A stretch of 64,000 nt of DNA from Sphingobacterium sp. GVS05A (GCF_019969845.1 NZ_JAHXYR010000003.1:651200-715199); one strand, 5' to 3'. Shown: positions 9,282 to 17,721, counted from the first letter of the stretch. Made by a program: numbers and translations. Notes: generated by a model from the sequence alone, not told the origin.

Positions 9282-9331
9282 TTATCACCATAAAAAAAGC
9301 ATCCCGAGGGATGCTTTTTTTATGGTGATAA
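9282..9331 (-). terminator. Citrate synthase terminator, 24-bp perfect inverted repeat
   Basis: Arms at 9282-9305 and 9308-9331 are perfect reverse complements separated by 2 bases. The core is gcatccc/gggatgc, flanked by runs of seven A and seven T, so the hairpin can terminate transcription from either strand. It begins 6 bases after the gltA stop codon, which makes it the gltA terminator. The outer ttatcaccat/atggtgataa arms make it unusually long. Confidence 0.92.
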
Positions 9332-9337
9332 ATCGAA

Positions 9338-10624
9338 TTAACGATTTGAGAACTCAACGTAATTACGTTCGGTATGTCCAACATATACTTGTCTTGGACG
9401 GCCGATAGGTTCTTTGTTTTCACGCATTTCTTTCCATTGCGCGATCCATCCTGGAAGACGACCCAAAGCAAATAATACTGTAAACATATCTGCTTTAAAT
9501 CCTAACGCACGATAGATGATACCTGAATAGAAATCGACGTTTGGATAAAGTTTTCTATCGATAAAGTATTGATCATTCAATGCTGCTTCTTCTAGTTTCT
9601 TAGCAATATCCAATACTGGGTCTTGAACACCTAATTTTTCTAAAATATCGTCACATGCTTTTTTGATGATTTTAGCACGTGGATCGAAGTTTTTGTATAC
9701 ACGGTGACCGAATCCCATTAAACGGAATGGATCATTTTTATCTTTGGCTTTTGCAAGGTATTTTTCTGCATCACCACCATCATTTTTGATCGCTTCCAAC
9801 ATTTCGATTACCGCTTGATTGGCACCACCATGTAAAGGACCCCATAATGCATTGATACCAGAGGCAACAGAAGCATAAAGGTTCGCATTGGATGAGCCTA
9901 CGATACGAACTGTTGATGTCGAACAGTTTTGTTCGTGGTCAGCATGTAAAATAAGCAATTTGTGCATAGCATCGATGACAACAGGATCGAATGTTTTTTC
10001 GTCGTTAACTTCGCCGAATAGCATATTCAAGAAGTTGTCAATATAACCCAAATTGTTTTTAGGGTAAACGACTGGATGACCTAAAGATTTCTTTTGAATC
10101 CACGAAACGATAGTAGGCATTTTAGCCAAAAGATTGATGATCGTTTGATCTTCTTCTTCGTCAGTTAAGTTTGGATTTAAAGATTCAGGGTAAAATGCAG
10201 ATAATGCGCCCACTAAACAAGAAAGTTGGCCCATTGGGTGGGATTTGGATGGGAATCCAGCGAAGAAATTCTTCATATCTTCGTGGATCATCATTTGCTT
10301 TTTGATGTCAGCTCTGAATTTTTCCAATACCTCTTTTTTCGGAAGTTCTCCGTAGATCAACAAATAAGCAACTTCTAAGAACGTAGATTTCTCCGCCAAT
10401 TGCTCAATTGGATATCCTCTATATCTCAATATACCTGTTTCACCGTCAAGGAAAGTAATCGCACTTTTTGTTGCACCCGTGTTTTTGTATCCTGGGTCTA
10501 ATGTAATAAATCCGCTTAGATCTCTTAATTTTGAAATATCAACTGCTTTTTCATTTTCAGTACCTACAATGACCGGAAGGTCATAAGAAGTGCCGTCTAA
10601 ATTTATAGATGCTTTATCTGACAT
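9338..10624 (-). CDS. gltA: Citrate synthase
   Basis: 428 residues, the length of the hexameric, NADH-sensitive type II citrate synthases. It condenses oxaloacetate and acetyl-CoA to citrate, the entry step of the TCA cycle. Active-site residues are visible as H230 (HADHEQN), H265 (GPLHGG), H307 (GFGHRVYKNFDPRA) and D364 (VDFYSG), in the same order and almost the same numbering as E. coli GltA. It is a single gene with its own strong terminator. Its place just upstream of the nuo run puts a carbon-entry enzyme next to the respiratory chain, but the terminator argues for separate transcripts. Confidence 0.97.
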   Translation of the reverse strand: MSDKASINLDGTSYDLPVIVGTENEKAVDISKLRDLSGFITLDPGYKNTGATKSAITFLDGETGILRYRGYPIEQLAEKSTFLEVAYLLIYGELPKKEVLEKFRADIKKQMMIHEDMKNFFAGFPSKSHPMGQLSCLVGALSAFYPESLNPNLTDEEEDQTIINLLAKMPTIVSWIQKKSLGHPVVYPKNNLGYIDNFLNMLFGEVNDEKTFDPVVIDAMHKLLILHADHEQNCSTSTVRIVGSSNANLYASVASGINALWGPLHGGANQAVIEMLEAIKNDGGDAEKYLAKAKDKNDPFRLMGFGHRVYKNFDPRAKIIKKACDDILEKLGVQDPVLDIAKKLEEAALNDQYFIDRKLYPNVDFYSGIIYRALGFKADMFTVLFALGRLPGWIAQWKEMRENKEPIGRPRQVYVGHTERNYVEFSNR

Positions 10625-10666
10625 GTTTATATGTTATCTTATATCTGATTTTGTATGCTAATCTCA

Positions 10667-10674
10667 CAAATTTA
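10667..10674 (-). promoter_or_regulatory. Candidate promoter -7 element for gltA
   Basis: Reads TAAATTTG on the minus strand, matching TAnnTTTG, 43 bases upstream of the citrate synthase ATG. No convincing TTG at -33 was found. Confidence 0.4.
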
Positions 10675-10815
10675 ACTATTTGATATTTAAAACTGAAAGT
10701 TCTTTTGGAATTTAAATGACATCATTGCGTCATTTTGGATAATATTGAATAACTATTTACTCAAATAAGCAAATAGTTTATTCAAATTTAACACTATCTT
10801 ATTATACCTAAAACG

Positions 10816-11061
10816 TTAATCTATTTTTCGCTGGGCGACTTTGCCTTTATCCTCATATTTGCCGTTTTTGCCCGAACCAAAAAAAGGTAAAATAACGAAG
10901 CATACCAAAATAATAGATGTAAGGGTAAGTATACCTGTTGTCCATAGGATCTTGCTGAAATTTTCAGCATCCAGGAAATGGATACCCCAGAGGCCTAATA
11001 GAAAATAGGTGGCCACAAATAGGATAACCAAGGTGAATAATATACCAAAGATGTATTTCAT
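10816..11061 (-). CDS. Small two-helix membrane protein, third gene of the SPFH operon
   Basis: 81 residues. Two hydrophobic segments (about residues 4-25 and 38-62) are joined by a short loop (HFLDAENFSK); the C-terminus is highly charged (GKNGKYEDKGKVAQRKID) and probably cytoplasmic. I do not recognise a family. The ATG lies 6 bases after the SPFH gene's stop codon, so it is translated from the same message and may be a membrane partner of the SPFH protein. The overlapping frame at 11058-11327 on the same strand is a shadow. Confidence 0.7.
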   Translation of the reverse strand: MKYIFGILFTLVILFVATYFLLGLWGIHFLDAENFSKILWTTGILTLTSIILVCFVILPFFGSGKNGKYEDKGKVAQRKID

Positions 11062-11067
11062 GATGGG

Positions 11068-12075
11068 TTATATTTTGTTAAGAATCTGTTTTTTGAGTGT
11101 GTCGAATTCGTCCTGTGTAATGATGTTTTCACGTAACAGTAATTGTAGTTTTTGCAGTTTTTCGACAAAATCACCTTCTTCTTGTATATTGCCTTTGATC
11201 TCTTCTTTTTGAAGATCAAATTGCTTGCCCAGCTCCATGCCAACACCCAGTTGTGCACCAATGCCGGCCAGGCCACCTTCATTTTTGGCGGCATCTCGGA
11301 GCGCACGTAATTTTTCCAATTCCACATAGCTCAAACCTGCCTGCTGTGCGGCCTGATTTTGCGTCGTCAAATCAGCAATTTCACCAATTCTACGTTGTGT
11401 GTTCGCATCAAACTGGGTTCCTAATATTTTGAAATCTGTAATTTCTAATCCGAGATCTTTAAAATCCTGTTCGACAGCCACTTTTATGTCATTAGACAGA
11501 ACAGGGAGTTGGCTATCAATTTCATTATAACCCAATTTCTTCTGGGCAATCTGCGCGACAATCTGTTGCGGAATCCGATTGTTGATAACATCCTGAATCG
11601 CCGCTGTGCTGACTGTGTTTTGATTGGCAACGATGTTTTTATAGAAATGTACGGGTTCTTTAATGATGTAAGAAAAAGTACCATTCAAGCCTATTTCCAC
11701 CGGAAGATTATATTGTGGGTCAATGTATTTTATTGGATTTCCTGTTCCCCAAGACTGATTGACAATAGCTGCAGTACGAAAGAAGTAAATATACAGCTTG
11801 TGTTCAGACTCAAAATTTTGTCTCAACCTTGCCAGGGTTGTAAAGAAAGGGTGATTATCCGTTTTTAAATTATAGGTACCTGCCTCTGTGAGTAGGCTTT
11901 CACCTTTTCCCTCATAAACAAGGATACAGCCCTGCCCTGGGGCAAGAATAAGTTTACTGGAATTTTTAATTTCATTTCTTTCAGAAGGAAATTTATACCA
12001 TAATACACGGGGGTCTTGATTTTTCCACTCAATGACCTCTGATAGTTGGTTGTTAAAAAGATTGAATAGTCCCAT
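11068..12075 (-). CDS. SPFH/Band-7 domain protein (YdjI-like)
   Basis: 335 residues. The N-terminus (MGLFNLFNNQLSEVIEWKNQ, then LILAPGQGCILVYEGKG) and the central SPFH region up to about residue 220 match the bacterial 'virion core protein'/YdjI-type SPFH proteins. No membrane segment is visible, as in that subfamily. Residues 215-285 include a helical, Ala/Gln-rich stretch of the flotillin type (RRIGEIADLTTQNQAAQQAG). The C-terminal ~40 residues (LQLLLRENIITQDEFDTLKKQIL) look like a SHOCT-type short oligomerisation domain. SPFH proteins form ring-like scaffolds at membranes; a specific role cannot be given. It sits 5 bases after the zinc-ribbon gene and 6 before the small membrane protein. 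Confidence 0.85.
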   Translation of the reverse strand: MGLFNLFNNQLSEVIEWKNQDPRVLWYKFPSERNEIKNSSKLILAPGQGCILVYEGKGESLLTEAGTYNLKTDNHPFFTTLARLRQNFESEHKLYIYFFRTAAIVNQSWGTGNPIKYIDPQYNLPVEIGLNGTFSYIIKEPVHFYKNIVANQNTVSTAAIQDVINNRIPQQIVAQIAQKKLGYNEIDSQLPVLSNDIKVAVEQDFKDLGLEITDFKILGTQFDANTQRRIGEIADLTTQNQAAQQAGLSYVELEKLRALRDAAKNEGGLAGIGAQLGVGMELGKQFDLQKEEIKGNIQEEGDFVEKLQKLQLLLRENIITQDEFDTLKKQILNKI

Positions 12076-12080
12076 AATAT

Positions 12081-13451
12081 TTAATTTAATGAGTCGAATT
12101 TGGGATTATACCCTTCGAATTTATTAATTTGTTTTCCGCTATTATCAAAATAGTAATAGTCGCTTGAACCTTTGACAATAAAACCATCTTTGAGCAGGGA
12201 GCCATTTCCATAAATGGATTTAAGTTCTGTGCTGATTGTTTTCTGTATAGCACCAGTAGAAATATCCAATAGTTGTATTTGTAAAGGATCATCTTCCGCA
12301 GGTGTTGGTTTGTATGCAATCAAAAGTGTTTTGTCATTCTGAGCAAGCACGACAGGCTGAAAATAGAGCCTTCCCGGTGTGAAATCTTTAAAGCTAATCA
12401 GACGGGCTCCTTTAAATTGCCAAGGATTGATCAGTACCTTTTTGTAAGGATCGCGGTCGGTAAAAATGCCTGATCCGCCATAATCTTTATCCCAGGAAAA
12501 GCGCGGACTATCTTTGGGAAATCCATATTGATATTGGTAACTGTATTGGATTAACTGAATTTTTTCCTGGGGGTAATAACTGGATTTACTTGAAAAAGTG
12601 AACTCAGTTTTTGTTGTCGGATTGGGAAGTTTCTTCCTTCTTTCATCGTAAAGTTGCTTATCCGGTATAGATTTATTGATTAAAGGGTAATAGGCAAGAT
12701 TTTGCCCTTCATTGTTTATAATTTGATAGGAAGATCCATAATCTTCGTATTTAAATTCAACTTTGGCAATGCCCGTGCTGAGTGACGGTGCATCTTTGAC
12801 ATAATTTTCAAGAACACTTTTGTAGGTTAGGTTATTTCTGTCCAATTGATAGATATACTTGGATTTGATGATGATGTACAGGTTTTGGTCTTCAAAGACC
12901 TGTAATTTAACGTCGCTACTCGATAATTCGACGGGAGTATCCATCAATTGTTTTATCCATTCCTTTTTACCCGTTTTAGGGTCAAATAATCCGATATAGA
13001 CTTTATTGTCTTTGCCTTCGTCAAATCTTGCTTTTGAATTCCGGACATTGCCCACCAAGACAATATGGGGAATATTGTTTTTATCTAAAAATAATTCGTT
13101 TGAGGCATAATTCCATTCCAGAGTAATGGCTTCTTCTTTTTTGTCGGCAGTGTTGGACGAACTATAGGTCGAATAATTCGGTTCAGGTTTTTTAGAAAAA
13201 ATGGCACTTAAGGCTCCGATTAAAAACATGAGGGCAATAAAGCCTACAACAGCAAATAATACGATACGTATTGGTTTATACTGATCCGGGTTATTGCGCG
13301 GATAGTTGTAATTGTGATTGATATTGATATCATCGCTATCTAAGAAAAACTCCGTTCCACAACTGTCACATTTGTAATAGTCGGGGCGTATTGTGCTGAC
13401 TTTTATGCTGCCACAATGAGGACATTTGATCGCTTTGATGCTTTTGGCCAT
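12081..13451 (-). CDS. Zinc-ribbon, single-pass membrane protein with large extracytoplasmic domain
   Basis: 456 residues. The N-terminus has a zinc ribbon with C10-P-H-C13 and C28-D-S-C31, like TFIIB or rubredoxin-type knuckles. One transmembrane segment follows at about 61-85, then about 370 residues rich in beta-type sequence with repeated phrases such as LYIIIKSKYIYQLDRN and LLISFKDFTPG-like strands. That arrangement suggests a beta-propeller-like outer domain; this is inference. I know no named family for the whole protein. It is the first gene of a three-gene unit with the SPFH protein and the small membrane protein, so the three may work together at the membrane. Confidence 0.7.
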   Translation of the reverse strand: MAKSIKAIKCPHCGSIKVSTIRPDYYKCDSCGTEFFLDSDDININHNYNYPRNNPDQYKPIRIVLFAVVGFIALMFLIGALSAIFSKKPEPNYSTYSSSNTADKKEEAITLEWNYASNELFLDKNNIPHIVLVGNVRNSKARFDEGKDNKVYIGLFDPKTGKKEWIKQLMDTPVELSSSDVKLQVFEDQNLYIIIKSKYIYQLDRNNLTYKSVLENYVKDAPSLSTGIAKVEFKYEDYGSSYQIINNEGQNLAYYPLINKSIPDKQLYDERRKKLPNPTTKTEFTFSSKSSYYPQEKIQLIQYSYQYQYGFPKDSPRFSWDKDYGGSGIFTDRDPYKKVLINPWQFKGARLISFKDFTPGRLYFQPVVLAQNDKTLLIAYKPTPAEDDPLQIQLLDISTGAIQKTISTELKSIYGNGSLLKDGFIVKGSSDYYYFDNSGKQINKFEGYNPKFDSLN

Positions 13452-13719
13452 TTATCTTGTTGTATTTGTTTTGAATTACCGCTGTTTAAAATTTCATTTC
13501 TACCAAGATGGAATTTGTGTATTGGAAGAATATGATCTACAGATGAAAGTTATAAATAAAAAATAAGGAATAGCAAATTTTCGGCCAGTCAACTTATATT
13601 CGATGGGACTGATTTTAAATACGTCGAGAAATGATAGCGATTGTAATGTTACAAAGAATATTTGGCCTATGATCCGCTTAGATGGGTTACATGATAAATA
13701 AAAATATATTTTTGGTATT
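13452..13719. other. Divergent intergenic region between the SPFH operon and the BlaI/M56 pair
   Basis: Non-coding and A/T-rich. It should hold the promoters of both divergent units. Apart from the operator at 13720-13734 I see no strong TTG/TAnnTTTG pair and no RNA gene. Confidence 0.5.
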
Positions 13720-13734
13720 TACGAATTATTCGTA
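13720..13734. promoter_or_regulatory. Probable BlaI-type operator
   Basis: TACGAAT-T-ATTCGTA is a perfect 7-bp inverted repeat around one base, 34 bases upstream of the repressor ATG. BlaI/MecI-family dimers bind short palindromes with TAC...GTA ends in their own promoters, so this is the obvious autoregulatory site. Position and symmetry are seen; binding is inferred. Confidence 0.65.
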
Positions 13735-13768
13735 GATTAGTGAAAGAATAGTAAAGAAAGATTAAGAC

Positions 13769-14131
13769 ATGGAAAAGTTAACAGCACAAGAAGAGCAGGC
13801 AATGCAATCTATCTGGAGCCTAAATGGAGGTTTTATTAAAGAGATCTTAGATAATGTCAAGGGGGAGAAAATGCCTTATACGACACTGGCCTCGACAGTA
13901 AAGAATTTGGAGCGTAAGGACTTTGTGAAAGCTGTGCGTTATGCTAATGCAAAACGTTATGAGCCTATGGTCAGTGAGCAGGATTATAAAGCCAAGTTTA
14001 TGAATTCTTTTGTGGGTGATTATTTCAAGAATTCTTACAAAGAGATGGTTTCTTTTTTCGTGAAAGAGGAAAAGCTGACTGAGGGCGAACTTAAGGAGAT
14101 CATGGATATGATCAAAAACAACAAATCTTAA
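13769..14131 (+). CDS. BlaI/MecI/CopY-family transcriptional repressor
   Basis: 120 residues. The N-terminal ~75 residues form a winged helix typical of the Penicillinase_R family (LTAQEEQAMQSIWSLNGG, then PYTTLASTVKNLERKDFV, where YTT-x-x-S/T-x-x-x-x-L is the recognition-helix signature). The C-terminal half is the dimerisation helix region. In the classical system the partner membrane protease cleaves or inactivates the repressor on sensing a signal. The partner is present 4 bases downstream. A palindrome at 13720-13734 is a good operator. In Bacteroidota such pairs are common and are not proof of beta-lactam resistance; no beta-lactamase gene is nearby. Confidence 0.92.
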   Translation: MEKLTAQEEQAMQSIWSLNGGFIKEILDNVKGEKMPYTTLASTVKNLERKDFVKAVRYANAKRYEPMVSEQDYKAKFMNSFVGDYFKNSYKEMVSFFVKEEKLTEGELKEIMDMIKNNKS

Positions 14132-14135
14132 TACG

Positions 14136-16376
14136 ATGGAAAATCTACTGACCTATATCATACAAGTCAATCTGTTGTTGAGCATAATCTACATGGGGTA
14201 TGTAGGGCTATTGAAGGGTTTGACATTCTATTCATTAAATAGAGGCTATTTTTTAATAGGCGGATTATTTGCTTTTATTTACCCTTTTTTGGATTTAAAA
14301 TCATTGTTTGTACAGCGCGGGTTAGACATGGGGTTGGTCGGTGAGCAGATTTCATTTTATATTGAGGATCCGGAGGTTCAAGAAAAGCTTACATTGGCGG
14401 GATTGGTGGAGATGGTGTTTATTTTGGGGGCAGTGTTGTTATTGTTGAAGTTCCTATTTCAGTTATTGAGCCTATTGAGGATTCATTTTCATTCCACTGC
14501 GGATCAATGGAAAACATATTTTTTTCGGAATGTGTTTATTCCTATTGTTCCATTTTCGTTTTTAAATAAGATTTATGTCAATAAAGGGCAGCATATGGAT
14601 GCTGAACTGAAAGATATTTTTAAGCATGAGGATATTCATGTGAAAGGCCTTCACAGCTTGGATATTTTATTGTTTGAAATGATATTGGTGTGTTGTTGGT
14701 ACAATCCTTTCGTCTGGTTCATGCGCAGGGCCATTCGCCAAAATTTGGAGTTTCTGACTGATCAACAGGTGCTCAATAAAGGAATTGACAAACAGACGTA
14801 CCAGTATAGCCTGTTGAATGTGTCCAAAAAGGGCACTTCAATAGGGTTGAGCAATCAATTTAATTTTAAACTATTAAAACGTCGCATTATGATGATGAAT
14901 AAGAAAAGGTCATCCAACATAGAACTGAGTAAATATGCCTTCCTTTTGCCAGTATTCTTACTGACGGGTGCAGCATTTACCGTAAGCAAAGCGGAGGGTA
15001 GCATAGAGGGAGTTGTTGAGAAGGCTAATGAAACTACGCTTCTTAAATTGGACGATCAACAGCGGGATTCCACTTTGTCAGTGAAGATGGTTGGCGAAGC
15101 GGGAAAGTTATTGAAAGAAGCTTTTGGATCGAATGAGATTAAGATTGATACCCTTCATAGCGTAAAAGCTAACCAAGCCAGCGATTTTAAAAAAATCAGC
15201 AGATCGGATATCGATTTTTCTAAAGATCTAAAGTACTTTATTGACAATAAGCTCGTTTCTAAAGCGGACTTTTTGGCTTATCCTGAAAGAAAACTATCAA
15301 AATATTGGTTTTCTAATGATAATGCCCTAATTAAATATAAAACCAAACTAGCGATCGATATCTCTAGAGGCGCAATTTTAGCCAATTCAGTTGAGAAGCA
15401 ACAAAAACAAGATATCGCGCAGACAAAAATGCGGTATTTTGTCGATGGTGTTCTTCAAAATCCAGGCTTTAATGTAAATGATTTTGACCCAAACTCAATT
15501 GCGTCAATGACGGTGTTGGAAGGGCCAGCTGCTGTGAATAAATATGGGGATGCTGGGAAAGATGGCGTGATTGAGCTGAAATTAAAGGAAGGGGCGAATA
15601 TTGGTAAAAAAGTGACTGAACTGAGAGGTAAGACGATTGGGATTAAGTTTAGAAATAATAAGCCAAGCGATGCGGTGTATTTTATTGATGGCAAAAAGGC
15701 AGATCAGGAGCTACTAAGCGATCTCAAATCGGACGATATAGAGAATATAACAGTGTTGAAGGGGGCCTCTGCGGTTGAAAAATATGGTCAGGAGGCTGAG
15801 TATGGTGTTGTATTAATTACCACAAAAAGTTGGGCAAGGGAAAATCCGGATAAAATCAGCAAAGCTGCTAAGGGACTCAAATCTGAAAATAAAGTAGACG
15901 AGACTCTCCCGGTTCTTTATTACAAAAAAAATGATGATAGACAGGAGGCTAAAACCATAACTTTCGAAGGGAAATCCAAAACAGATGGGAGTCAAAGCAA
16001 ATCGACTACATTTGATGCAAAAGGAATGGCGGACGGGCTGAATTTTGCCCCTGTAGGAGGTAAAAATGGAATTCGAATTCGTGGATCATCGGGAACGCCA
16101 TTATTTGTTGTGGATGGTCAGATCCACTCGATAGATATAAATGATTTGAAAGCTTCGGATATTGCGTCTGTGGAGGTGCTTAAAAATCAAAGTGCAACAG
16201 CTTTGTATGGAGCAGCGGGAGGAAATGGTGTAATTATCATCACCACGAAGAAAGCGGCTCAATTAAAAGAAACAGATGATAAGGCCGAAAGTTTGGAAGG
16301 AAAGATTAATAGCGTAATCAAGACTGAGCTTGATGCCGAAAGAAAACGTGCTGAAGCTGCGAAGGGGAAGGGCTAA
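14136..16376 (+). CDS. M56 (BlaR1-type) membrane metallopeptidase with three TonB-plug-like repeats
   Basis: 746 residues. Residues 1-280 are the M56 peptidase: helices at about 5-25, 38-50, 90-112 and 172-192, the zinc-binding H164-E-D-I-H168 motif, and a last helix at about 267-285. Instead of a penicillin-binding sensor, the outer region (about 290-746) has three repeats. Each has an F-x-D-G strand followed by V-L-[EK]-x-x-x-A-x-x-x-Y-G and a G-V-I/V strand: about 434-484, 515-564 and 656-705. These resemble the plug domain of SusC/RagA-type TonB-dependent receptors. The gene follows the repressor by 4 bases, so the pair should form a signal-responsive switch; what the plug-like repeats sense is unknown. 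Confidence 0.88.
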   Translation: MENLLTYIIQVNLLLSIIYMGYVGLLKGLTFYSLNRGYFLIGGLFAFIYPFLDLKSLFVQRGLDMGLVGEQISFYIEDPEVQEKLTLAGLVEMVFILGAVLLLLKFLFQLLSLLRIHFHSTADQWKTYFFRNVFIPIVPFSFLNKIYVNKGQHMDAELKDIFKHEDIHVKGLHSLDILLFEMILVCCWYNPFVWFMRRAIRQNLEFLTDQQVLNKGIDKQTYQYSLLNVSKKGTSIGLSNQFNFKLLKRRIMMMNKKRSSNIELSKYAFLLPVFLLTGAAFTVSKAEGSIEGVVEKANETTLLKLDDQQRDSTLSVKMVGEAGKLLKEAFGSNEIKIDTLHSVKANQASDFKKISRSDIDFSKDLKYFIDNKLVSKADFLAYPERKLSKYWFSNDNALIKYKTKLAIDISRGAILANSVEKQQKQDIAQTKMRYFVDGVLQNPGFNVNDFDPNSIASMTVLEGPAAVNKYGDAGKDGVIELKLKEGANIGKKVTELRGKTIGIKFRNNKPSDAVYFIDGKKADQELLSDLKSDDIENITVLKGASAVEKYGQEAEYGVVLITTKSWARENPDKISKAAKGLKSENKVDETLPVLYYKKNDDRQEAKTITFEGKSKTDGSQSKSTTFDAKGMADGLNFAPVGGKNGIRIRGSSGTPLFVVDGQIHSIDINDLKASDIASVEVLKNQSATALYGAAGGNGVIIITTKKAAQLKETDDKAESLEGKINSVIKTELDAERKRAEAAKGKG

Positions 16377-16400
16377 TAAGCGTAATATTTTGGTGTAATA

Positions 16401-16430
16401 AAATAAAAGGGACCTTAGTCCCTTTTATTT
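16401..16430. terminator. Bidirectional terminator between the M56 gene and pth
   Basis: Perfect 13-bp arms (16401-16413 and 16418-16430) around the loop ctta, flanked by A- and T-rich ends. It serves the convergent M56 gene (+) and pth (-). The pth stop codon (16425-16427) lies inside the stem. Confidence 0.9.
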
Positions 16431-16988
16431 TGTATTCAGATTTGTCATGGTCAGCTCGATGCCGATATTGACAAAACTTTGGATCATTTTGACAGAATGA
16501 TCGATTAAAGCAGGTAGTTCAGCTTGTTCTTCTTTGTCAAAAGGGCCAAGGACATAGTCAACCTGTCTACCTTTGGGGTAATTATCTCCGATGCCAAAGC
16601 GTAGACGCGGGTATACCTGTCCACCACAAAGCTGTTCGATGGATTTAAGCCCATTGTGGCCAGCGCTGCTGCCTTTAGGCTTCATGCGTAGAGAACCAAA
16701 TGGAATCGCGAGGTCATCAACAATCACCAATACATTTTGAATAGGCACTTTACATTGCTGCATATAATAATTGACCGCTTTGCCACTGAGGTTCATGTAG
16801 GTTGTCGGTTTGATGACGGTTACATTGTGCCCTCTCTGTTTAAATTCACTGTAGTATGCCAATTTCAATAAAGAAAAGCTTGCACCGGCCTGTTTGACCA
16901 ATTCGTCTGCAACCATAAAGCCAATGTTATGTCGTGTGTCGGCGTATTCACTGCCGATATTGCCCAATCCAACGATAAGATAATTCAT
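16425..16988 (-). CDS. pth: Peptidyl-tRNA hydrolase
   Basis: 187 residues from the ATG at 16988 (MNYLIVGLGNIGSEYADTRHN); a start 36 bases further up would add a hydrophobic stretch absent from the family, so I use the internal ATG. The enzyme releases tRNA from peptidyl-tRNAs that drop off the ribosome. Catalytic and binding residues are visible: N10 (GLGN), H20 (TRHNIGF), N68 in TYMNLSG, and D93 in the VDDLAIPFG block followed by K-P-K-G-S-S-A-G-H-N-G. It lies downstream of rplY with a terminator between, a common pairing in bacteria. Confidence 0.96.
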   Translation of the reverse strand: MNYLIVGLGNIGSEYADTRHNIGFMVADELVKQAGASFSLLKLAYYSEFKQRGHNVTVIKPTTYMNLSGKAVNYYMQQCKVPIQNVLVIVDDLAIPFGSLRMKPKGSSAGHNGLKSIEQLCGGQVYPRLRFGIGDNYPKGRQVDYVLGPFDKEEQAELPALIDHSVKMIQSFVNIGIELTMTNLNTK

Positions 16989-17016
16989 GTTGCAAAAATA
17001 AAAATTTAATAAACAA

Positions 17017-17040
17017 AAAAGCACCGAATTTCGGTGCTTT
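17017..17040 (-). terminator. rplY terminator
   Basis: The stem gcaccgaa/ttcggtgc (17021-17028 and 17030-17037) is extended by AAA/TTT. On the minus strand it is followed by a run of T's. It lies about 30 bases after the rplY stop and just upstream of pth, so it should end or attenuate the rplY transcript before pth. Confidence 0.82.
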
Positions 17041-17066
17041 CTGTAGTATAGAAAATCTTGTTCAGA

Positions 17067-17663
17067 TTATTTTTTACCACCTTTAGCTGCTTTCGCTGCT
17101 TCTTGTTCAGCTTGACGCAATGCACGAGACATGATAACTGAAACGATTGTATCGTCAGAGTTGTTCAATACTTTTGCATTTTCCAATTGAACTTGAGCCA
17201 CACGGTATGATTTACCAACTTCTAATGATTCCATTGGTACTTCAATTTCTTGTGGTAAGTTAGCAGGTACTGCTTTTACGCGTAAATTACGTAATTTTTG
17301 AACTAATTTACCCCCCATTTTAACACCTGGAGATGTTCCTGTTAATTTGATAGGAATATTTAATGATACTTCTTTATCATCAAATAATTCTAAAAAGTCA
17401 ACGTGAGTAACTACATCAGTTAATGGGTGGAATTGTGCGTCTTGAACGATAGCTCTTTTTGTTTGACCGTCAACGTTTAATTCTACGATTACAACGTCAG
17501 CAGTGTAAAGAACTGGTTTCAAATCAGCTGCGGATACAGCAAGAGCAGTTTGTTCTTTACCTCCGTAAAGTACTGCTGGTACTAAACCTTGGTAACGTAA
17601 CTCTTTCGCATCTCTTTTCCCTACGTTCTGTCTTACAGAACCGCTAATAGCAATTGATTTCAT
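17067..17663 (-). CDS. rplY: 50S ribosomal protein L25 (bL25/Ctc type)
   Basis: 198 residues, the long Ctc/TL5 form with an N-terminal 5S rRNA-binding domain (MKSIAISGSVRQNVGKRDAKELR, about 1-95) and a C-terminal beta-rich domain. It ends in an Ala/Lys-rich tail (EAAKAAKGGKK). It binds 5S rRNA in the central protuberance of the large subunit; in some bacteria the Ctc form is stress induced. A full promoter precedes it and a terminator follows. Confidence 0.95.
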   Translation of the reverse strand: MKSIAISGSVRQNVGKRDAKELRYQGLVPAVLYGGKEQTALAVSAADLKPVLYTADVVIVELNVDGQTKRAIVQDAQFHPLTDVVTHVDFLELFDDKEVSLNIPIKLTGTSPGVKMGGKLVQKLRNLRVKAVPANLPQEIEVPMESLEVGKSYRVAQVQLENAKVLNNSDDTIVSVIMSRALRQAEQEAAKAAKGGKK

Positions 17664-17691
17664 CTTTTAATTTTTTATAAATTTTGAGGTG

Positions 17692-17721
17692 CAAAGATAG
17701 TTTAATTTTTGGTATTATCAA
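17692..17721 (-). promoter_or_regulatory. rplY promoter (-33 TTG, -7 TATCTTTG)
   Basis: On the minus strand TTG at 17721-17719, 19 bases, then TATCTTTG at 17699-17692. This is a textbook Bacteroidota sigma-A promoter, about 30 bases upstream of the rplY ATG. Confidence 0.8.

Noticed and set aside
13769..16376. Beta-lactam resistance system
   Set aside because: BlaI/M56 pairs are widespread regulators in Bacteroidota; no beta-lactamase or penicillin-binding sensor is present here.
16989..17024. Upstream start for pth
   Set aside because: Adds a hydrophobic segment not in the family; MNYLIVGLGN is the normal N-terminus.
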